NCBI GenBank assembly: GCA_021527695.1 | Contig: JAKFAO010000002.1 | Location: 806,501-870,500, forward strand | Direction: 5' to 3' | From: Naematelia aurantialba | Lineage: Eukaryota; Basidiomycota; Tremellomycetes; Tremellales; Naemateliaceae | DNA: 64,000 nt | In this document: piece after piece, positions 57,436-64,000 of the stretch | Layout: each line of letters starts with the position of its first letter | How positions within the stretch are numbered: the stretch's first letter is position 1 | Notes under the pieces: model-generated | The model's input: the letters and a program-made list of their open reading frames with translations, nothing else | Database searches by the model: none | What the model was told of the DNA's origin: nothing | Made by a program: the position numbers and the translations under genes

Positions 57436-58268
57436 TCCTCGTGTTGATATGAGCATGCAGTCTTGCCGAGTCTTGTAGTTTGAGCGCGTCGTGATGCATA
57501 CAAGACGATCCCACTGCTCCCCCGGGAAGCCACCACCATTACTCGCTCCGTGCGAGGTCAGGAGAAGTATATGGGCGACGTCGACTCGGCCAACAAGCAA
57601 CAAGCGCTTTAACATCCAAAGAAGCCGACAGGCCAGGTGAGCTGTGCGTTCACTGGGGCGTCACGTACTCATCCTCCATCCCATCCTCATCAGTCACGTC
57701 GATGCTTGATGTACCCCTCATGGCTCAATCTTGGACAGCAGGTACAGAAACCGCCACATTGCAGCTGGCCGATGGCGCGCATACGAGAACGCGTTTGGCA
57801 GGTCAGACGTCGGTTGCACTGGTAGAACAGCACTTGGACATGGACACCAAGTAAGGTGACCCCCTAGTAGCAGAGCTTCCAAGGCCGAGACGATGCGGAC
57901 AGTGCGGTCTATACTCGTGCTGTATCCATGTCGACAACACTCGAAATACATCGGGATCCAGACTTGAAACAGCCCCGTCCGGCGGGCCAAGTCGTTGATC
58001 TGCACACAACACCGACCATCCCACTTGTTCATTCTTTCTAGAGCCAGCCTCCACGGCCATGGTCATGATGGTCCCAGAGTCGCCCGTGGTGACTTGTGGG
58101 ATACCCAGTCCGCATCTCCGCCAATTTGAAGCGACGTCAAAGGTGCACCGGTGAGGTTGACGGAAATCTTTGACAGGCGATCAGCGCTGATCGAGACAAC
58201 GTAGCTCGCGGTCGTACTCGCCGCATCGCAGATCACCACGCTTCCTCTCCGATCCTTCTCCCGCAACG
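57436..58268. other. unresolved region, gene F to ankyrin-DIL gene
   Basis: The 833-bp stretch should contain the promoter and first exons of the ankyrin-DIL gene. A 44-codon + frame starts at ATG 57719 (MAQSWTAGTETATLQLADGA). Two minus-strand frames (58266-58063 and 58032-57718) read somewhat protein-like (ASYVVSISADRLSKISVNL) but have no start-to-stop structure or family match. A decayed seventh island copy is possible but not demonstrated. Confidence 0.3.
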
Positions 58269-61200
58269 CTGAGACCGCTACTCGAGCAAGCAGAGGCGGG
58301 GAAAAGGGATGGCGGGGATGGGAACGAGCTGCGACTCGCCCTCATCATCCGTTGGGCGGTGCGCTGGGCAGTCGAGCATGGGGACGTGGAGCTTATCTCT
58401 TGGCTCGTCGGATTGGAGGGGACATGGGTGAGTGCAGGAGGTCCACGGTCGTGCTGATTGCTGGCCGAGGTACTGTCTCAGGAAGTCGCGATGATGGAGG
58501 ACGAGGAGGGTTGGGGTCTCGTAGGGATGGCGGTGCAGAGCAGCTGTGGACGCCAGGAGATGGAAGAGGCTGTCCGGGCTATTGTCGGACGATGGGGGCT
58601 CTCTGTTGGACCCAGAGGAGGAAGAAGTCACAGTGAGTGAGGGGCTGAGAATGTATCTGACAGCGTTTTATAGGCGGATGGACCGCTCTACACCTCGCGT
58701 CGCTCATCTCGACACCTCCGCTGATTTCCTTCCTTCTCACTCGAGGCGCGTCCCCTCAAGCGCTCACGAACCGCGGCCTCACACCCCTCGATCTCGTCGC
58801 TGGTATGGACGACCGCGAAGATGTGTGTATCCTCCTTGAACACGCCACGACCAACGGCGAGTCGTCGGTCCCTGCCCAGCTGGATCACCCAAGCCTAAGC
58901 GAGGCGCGACAGGCCATGCTGCTTCGTCGACGACAGCACGCGACCAAGCGCATAGAACGCATGGAGCGGAGAGAAAAGGCGAGAAGGCTGGCAGAGGACC
59001 GCGAGCGGTGGTTGCGGGAACGAGCAAAGGTGGTGGATGTCAACCCCGATTTGCTGTTACCGCCACGGAGCTGGAAGCGGCACCGTGACTCTACCGATTC
59101 GGGCTTGGGCTGGTCAAGTGATGCGGATGACGACAGTGATGCTGAGGACGAGGATGATGATGCGGTCGAAGACGAGGGCATTGGAGACCTCGACGTGAGT
59201 GCAATGTGTACCGTCCTTGTTCGAGATGACTGACAGGATCAGTCCTCCATGTTGGTCTTCGCCCCTTCTCATCTCCCTAGCATCTTTGATATCCTCATCA
59301 CCACCTACGTCCCACGGTGCCAGCCTCTAGCAAGCCGTACATTGCCAGCCAATGCTCTCTTTCTCTACGCAAAATTCGCCCACTATCGATGCGACCAGTC
59401 ATGGTTGGAAGAAATATTGGAGGGAGCGGTCGAGCGGATCGAACAGGGTGTTTACGTGAGTCTCCTCTCTATATGCGAAGCTCACCACGCAGGGCCATAC
59501 CGACGACCTGGCATATCTTGCTTTCTGGGCCTACAACACCACCGTCCTCCTGTATCTCCTTCGGTCAGACAGAGAAATCAACGCAGTTTGCGAGGAGCTC
59601 GAGTTACTCGGCATGATCGAGGAGCTGGTCAATGCTATCCATGGTATGTTCACTCCAAGTTGTAGAGCTGATGTCAGTCTTCATGATTCGGATGGCAGAA
59701 CAGCGCATCGATGTCATACTCGACTCGGCGTTGCTCGACCACGAGCCCCTCCAAGACTTTGACGACGTCCGCTTCGAGGGGGAATGGTCGTTGTTCCGGT
59801 CGTTCGGCACCGGCCGGCGGAAGCGAGAGGTGCTGCCCAAGGCTTCGACGATCTTCTCGCATGGTGGCAGTCCAGGCGGCGCCGGAGATTCTCCATTCAA
59901 AGCGCCGCTGCGGTCGCAGTCCATTCAGGATCTGCGTGCCAATACTTTCCCCCGGTCAACCTCTATAGACTCGATTGCCAGTTCGACTGTCCACGGCCAG
60001 TCATTAGCAGGAGACGAGGCGAATCCGACTTCCGTCACCGATATCCTGTCGGGGATCCTCACCGTCCTCCAGCTTTACGAAGTGAATCCTGCGATCACAG
60101 TCCAGGCGTTCTCTCAGATCTTCTTCTGGATAGCATGCGAGCTCTTCAATCGAATCCTCACGCGCAAAAAGTATCTGTGCCGCAGCAAGGCCGTGCAGAT
60201 CCGCATGAATATCACTGCCCTGGACGACTGGGTCCGGTCGAACGGAATGCCTGCCAAAACAGCCACCAAGCACCTCGAGCCCGTCTTGCAGCTGCTACAA
60301 TGGCTGCAATGCTCGTCGCAGATCAGGGAGTTTGACACTCTGATCGGCACTATACAGAATATGAAGGCGATCAATCCAGTGCAAATGCGGCGGGCTATTC
60401 GAGACTACCGGTACGAAGTCAACGAAGGCAAGATGGCGGACCAGTGCTTGCAGTATCTAGCCCAAGTCCAAAAAGATTGGGAACGGCGTAGAGTCCAGAT
60501 GAGCATGTCCGAAGCGAGGCGGCAGTCCAGCCTTTCTGACAATGCCAACGAAGCATCTAGCATCGATGCTTTGTTTGATGGTACCACCGCATTGGCGGAT
60601 TTCGAACCATCTTCCGCTCCAGAGTGTCTAGGCGAACTGCTGGACAGTCGAGTCATGCTTCCCTTTCTCCTTCCTGCGGACAACGCATACCTCGTGGCCA
60701 CGCCGCCTACGGATGCAGCCTACCAGAACGTCGAGCCGCAATCTCCTTTCATATCGGACGGACTGAAGGGTTCTCGACCGCCGTCAAGGTCGAGCTTTTC
60801 GTTGTCTCGCCCCATGGGATGGACGTTACCTCCTGCACGTAAACTGCGGAAACTCCCGCCCGACTTCTTCGTCTGGCTGCGAGATCGCGAGACGGAGCGC
60901 AGGCGGACGCGCGAGGTGCGGCCAAGTCAGGAGGTTGTCGCCCTGCCTCCCCTGGCGCCTCTCCGAAGAGCCAATCTCAATCTGCTGTCACAACCCTCCA
61001 TAGACACGCACGACATGTCTCTGACATCTGTTAGCGAGGATGATCACACTCCCCTGGCGACATCCCAGTCGTATCCGGCCCAATCTGTTGGGTTTCCCAG
61101 TCCCGGTCTAGCGACGTCCCCTTCACTCGAGCAGCTTCGCCAGCAAGCCAAGATACCATTCGAGCCCGTCCGCGAGCCGTCGCACAAGCGGTCAGAGAGC

Positions 61201-61533
61201 TACGAGCTGAGACTACGGTCACCTGTTTCGTCGTCGTCTTTGCATAATGGCGATGGCGATGGCGATGGCGTTGGCGACGTCGACTCCGATGGGTCTCCCT
61301 CGGAGCGACCTCGATCGAGGTCGTCCTTTCCCAGTGCCACGGGAAGTGGGAGGAATTGGTGGCCTCGAAGTCGGTTGAGAAGCTCTGAGAAGGATGAGAC
61401 GAGCAGGCAAGCAAGGGAGGGCAGCGAGGACACCGTACATGGGATTGCTCTTGAAGATCTGCGGACTCCTGTAGTGACCGACTCGTCAGACGCCGGCGGC
61501 ACAGGTGAAGACGCCCACTTTTGGGGCCGTTGA
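58269..61533 (+). CDS. ankyrin-repeat and DIL (dilute) domain protein (5' end unresolved)
   Basis: Fungal cytosolic protein combining ankyrin repeats with the DIL domain known from class V myosin tails; the DIL domain suggests a role in membrane or cytoskeletal trafficking. The first certain exon is already in frame at 58269 (LRPLLEQAEAGK); no in-frame Met precedes LALIIRWAVRWAVEHGDVEL, so the start lies in an upstream exon. Ankyrin text: ELISWLVGLEG, GWTALHLASLISTPPLISFL, then TNRGLTPLDLVAGMDDRED. A coiled-coil (RRRQHATKRIERMERREKAR) and an acidic patch follow. The DIL region includes LPSIFDILITTYVPRCQPLA, DLAYLAFWAYNTTVLLYLLR, ITVQAFSQIFFWIACELFNR and LDDWVRSNGMP. The long tail is Ser/Pro-rich with a GDGDGDG repeat and ends DAHFWGR. 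Introns are short. Confidence 0.82.
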
Positions 61534-61923
61534 CGCTGCTGTATTTCCTTCCCGCACCCTGATGTGTTGTAGTCTTTCCTGCATCTTTGTCGTCCTGGCT
61601 GCCTGCGACGCTACCATGTATGCATGCGTCGATGCTGCCCGTACAGGGCTCATGTTTGGCATTATGGGTGGTTGTCACATTTATTTTGGTTTGGGTCATG
61701 CAGCGCGTTTTTGGCAAACCCGTGTTTTTCCATTTTCCCCCTTTGTCCCTCCATCGTCCAAGTTGTTCGACTGCAAATCACAACGACGCTCGACAGCCGT
61801 AACAAGACGGTACTCTGAGAGGCTTGGCAGAGGCGTGAGCTCGTACTGTGCACCTTTGAAGCATGAGCTAACGCTTTTCTTAGCCCATGAGCGTGCCATA
61901 GCACCGATCGCGAGTTGGACAGG
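61534..61923. promoter_or_regulatory. intergenic, promoter of SET2
   Basis: The 390-bp spacer has no gene. The ATG at 61924 is the first in the SET2 frame. Confidence 0.45.
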
Positions 61924-64000
61924 ATGCCCAAGTCTCTGGCTGGCGAGTCGCGCCGTGTCAAACTCGATCCCGACTCGGCCGCCCTCGATAATTACGTCGA
62001 CGTCGACGTCGACGCCAAGCCCGCTCCGCTCGACGCACCCCTGTCCGCTCAGCTGTTCTCTCCCGACAGCCCCAGGCGCTCGCCCGCCGACGACAAGGAC
62101 GACAAGGACGACAAGGATGACAAGGAAGTGGACGTGGATGTCGATGTCACGCACGCCAAGGCGGTCGAGTCGAAACCCCCGCCTCCACCGTTGTCCCGCG
62201 CCTCGTCGTCGCGGCCCGTCGGGCCCCGTCGCGGGCCGACACTGATCGATGACCTCCCGACGGCATGGGACGAGGCGCACGAGACGTTTGAGAGCCTCGA
62301 GAAATGCGTGTACGAGTTCAAGGGCCTCGGCCTCAGCAGGGAGCAGGACGAGATGATGGTCTGTGACTGTGTGTATAACCGGCGTAAGTCTAGTCGTCCT
62401 TCGCCTTTACAGTCGTCGGCCTTGGGGGGGAGGGGGGGACCACGATGCATGTGGCTGTATAGCGGGGGCAGGGTTGATGTTGATGGGCACAGATGATCCC
62501 GAGGCGAGGCCTTGCGGACCAGATTCAGACTGTATCAACAGAGCAATCTTCATCGAGTGTCTCGCGCACGAGTGTAGAGCAAAGTCGCAATGCAGAAACC
62601 AACGGTTAGTCCCGCTCGTCACACGTCGTGCTCCTCCCCGTCAGCGAGCAACGTGCGGGCGCGCTGATGCTCGAAACAGGTTCTCAAAACGGCAGTATGC
62701 CCCGGTCGAGATTGTCCTGACACAGATGAAGGGGTACGGCCTTAGGGCAGCCGCGGATATACCTGCGTGAGCCTTTGACCTGAAAGCGGCGTGACGGTAC
62801 ACAATCCATTCGGACGGCACAATCCATTCGGTGCGCTGACTGCATGCAGAGGCAGCCTGATCTATGAATATATAGGCGAGGTGGTGGCCGAGAAGACGTT
62901 CCGGAAGCGGATGCAGCAGTACGCCGATGAGGGCATCAAGCACTTTTATTTCATGATGCTGCAAAAGGAGGAGGTGTGTCCCGCCCTCTGACCGTCTAGC
63001 TCTGCAGCACTGACATAGCACAGTATATCGATGCGACGAAGAAAGGCGGCATTGGGCGCTTCGCAAATCACTCGTGTAACCCCAATTCAGAGGTGCAGAA
63101 ATGGGTTGTGGGGCGCAGGTTGCGCATGGGGATATTCACAAAACGAGATGTAGTCAAAGGCGAGGAGGTCACTTTTAATTACAATGTCGACCGCTATGGG
63201 TCAGTACAGCATCGTCCTCTCGAGGGCAAGGGTTGCGCTGACCCCTGCAGTCACGATGCGCAGATATGTTACTGTGGGGAGCCGAATTGTGTCGGTACCA
63301 TCGGCGGCAAGACACAGACAGATATCGGCGGAATGAACGACCTTATCCTTGAAGGCAAGTCGCGTTACTCGTCTTCACTCGCCCTGCTGATGTGGACAGC
63401 GTTGGGCATTGCCGACGAGGTCGAGGCTCAGGAGATGAAAGGCAGCAAGAAGAAGAAGTCTCGGCAGCTCGGTGACGACTTTGTGGTAAGCTGTCTTTGA
63501 AACTGACGTCGGGAGCTCACGAGCCCGATCACAGCCGAATCTTCAACCTATTCTTGAGCACGAGGCGCAGAAAGTGGCTGCCGCTCTTCGCCAGACGATG
63601 GAGAATCCGCGAATCATGTCGTTCCTGCTTCAGCGTATCAAGGTCAGTCTAGTGGCTTTGACGTCGTCCTGCCCGCTCACAGATCCTAGATGACAGACGA
63701 ACCAGCCGTCCATCGTCAACTGATGCGAATGCACGGCTTCAGCATAATGTTCTCTGTCCTGACGCAGATGACGGAAGCGAGTCACATCGTTCTTCTTGTG
63801 GGTCCTTTCGGCAAACTGGAATGAAGGGGTGGCTGAGATGTCGCAGGCTTTGCAATGCTTGGACAAGTGGGACCTTTCGGCACGGAATAAGATCGATGAC
63901 TCGAACATCGAAGATCCGGTCAAGCAGATGGTGTCCAGAGCCGACGGGCAGATCAGCAGTCTCGCAAAGCAGGTGCGTCTATCCATGCGTTGGCGGTGGC
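61924..64000 (+). CDS. SET2: Set2 histone H3 lysine-36 methyltransferase (3' end outside window)
   Basis: Methylates H3K36 during RNA polymerase II elongation. The first exon has acidic repeats (VDVDVDAKP, then [20 protein letters not shown]). The AWS domain follows with its zinc cysteines (MVCDCVYNR, then [31 protein letters not shown]). The SET domain shows [61 protein letters not shown] and [14 protein letters not shown]; the post-SET domain is [10 protein letters not shown]. An intron at 63200-63250 is 51 nt and has no stop, so it is easily missed; removing it joins DRYG to HDAQICYCG. Later exons ([50 protein letters not shown]) lead into the region before the WW and SRI domains, which lie beyond the window. 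The gene is cut at 64000 by the window end, not by mutation. Confidence 0.94.
62800..62831. repeat. tandem duplication in SET2 intron
   Basis: ACAATCCATTCGG occurs twice within a SET2 intron, separated by ACGGC. It does not affect the splice sites. Confidence 0.85.

Overview
The window looks like a gene-dense chromosomal segment of a basidiomycete fungus, probably a tremellomycete-type yeast; the class is an inference. Most genes are split by 38-60 nt introns with GTRNGY donors, CTGAC/CTGAT branch points and YAG acceptors. The gene set is fungal: MadBub kinase, fungal mitochondrial mL38, Pcp1 rhomboid, Pex5, Wee1 and a Tf1-like chromovirus. GC is moderately high and no prokaryotic features are seen.

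Left part (0.4-40.9 kb) is ordinary conserved genome. In order: a fused Mad3/Bub1 checkpoint kinase (-), an MFS sugar transporter (+), a SIRT4-type sirtuin with an 8-nt microexon (-), ornithine decarboxylase antizyme with a +1 frameshift (-), a Bax-inhibitor/TMBIM membrane protein (+), a secreted aspartic protease (+), a CUL4-like cullin (+), an intracellular GH13 alpha-amylase (+), an unrecognised Q/N/H-rich protein (-), a mitochondrial rhomboid protease (-), the peroxisomal import receptor Pex5 (+), a CDK-like kinase with an unusual insertion (+), Wee1 (+) and mitochondrial ribosomal protein mL38 (+). For most multi-exon models the inferred exon lengths add up to a multiple of three.

Central part (41.6-57.4 kb) is an accessory island. 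Six intronless, same-strand genes (labelled A to F here) encode proteins I do not recognise. They share diverged motifs and appear to be a tandem lineage-specific family. A full-length Ty3/gypsy element (43957-50749) with identical 264-bp LTRs and a 5-bp target duplication sits in the 5' leader of gene B and separates it from its TATA box. The element has a single gag-pol ORF with a degenerate chromodomain, a primer-binding site complementary to its own predicted mRNA 5' end (Tf1-type self-priming), and a separate spliced antisense gene for a cysteine-rich protein.

Right part (58.3-64 kb) returns to conserved genes: an ankyrin-DIL domain protein and the H3K36 methyltransferase Set2, which runs off the window end. 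No tRNA, rRNA or CRISPR array was found. All functional calls come from reading motifs; no database search was possible.
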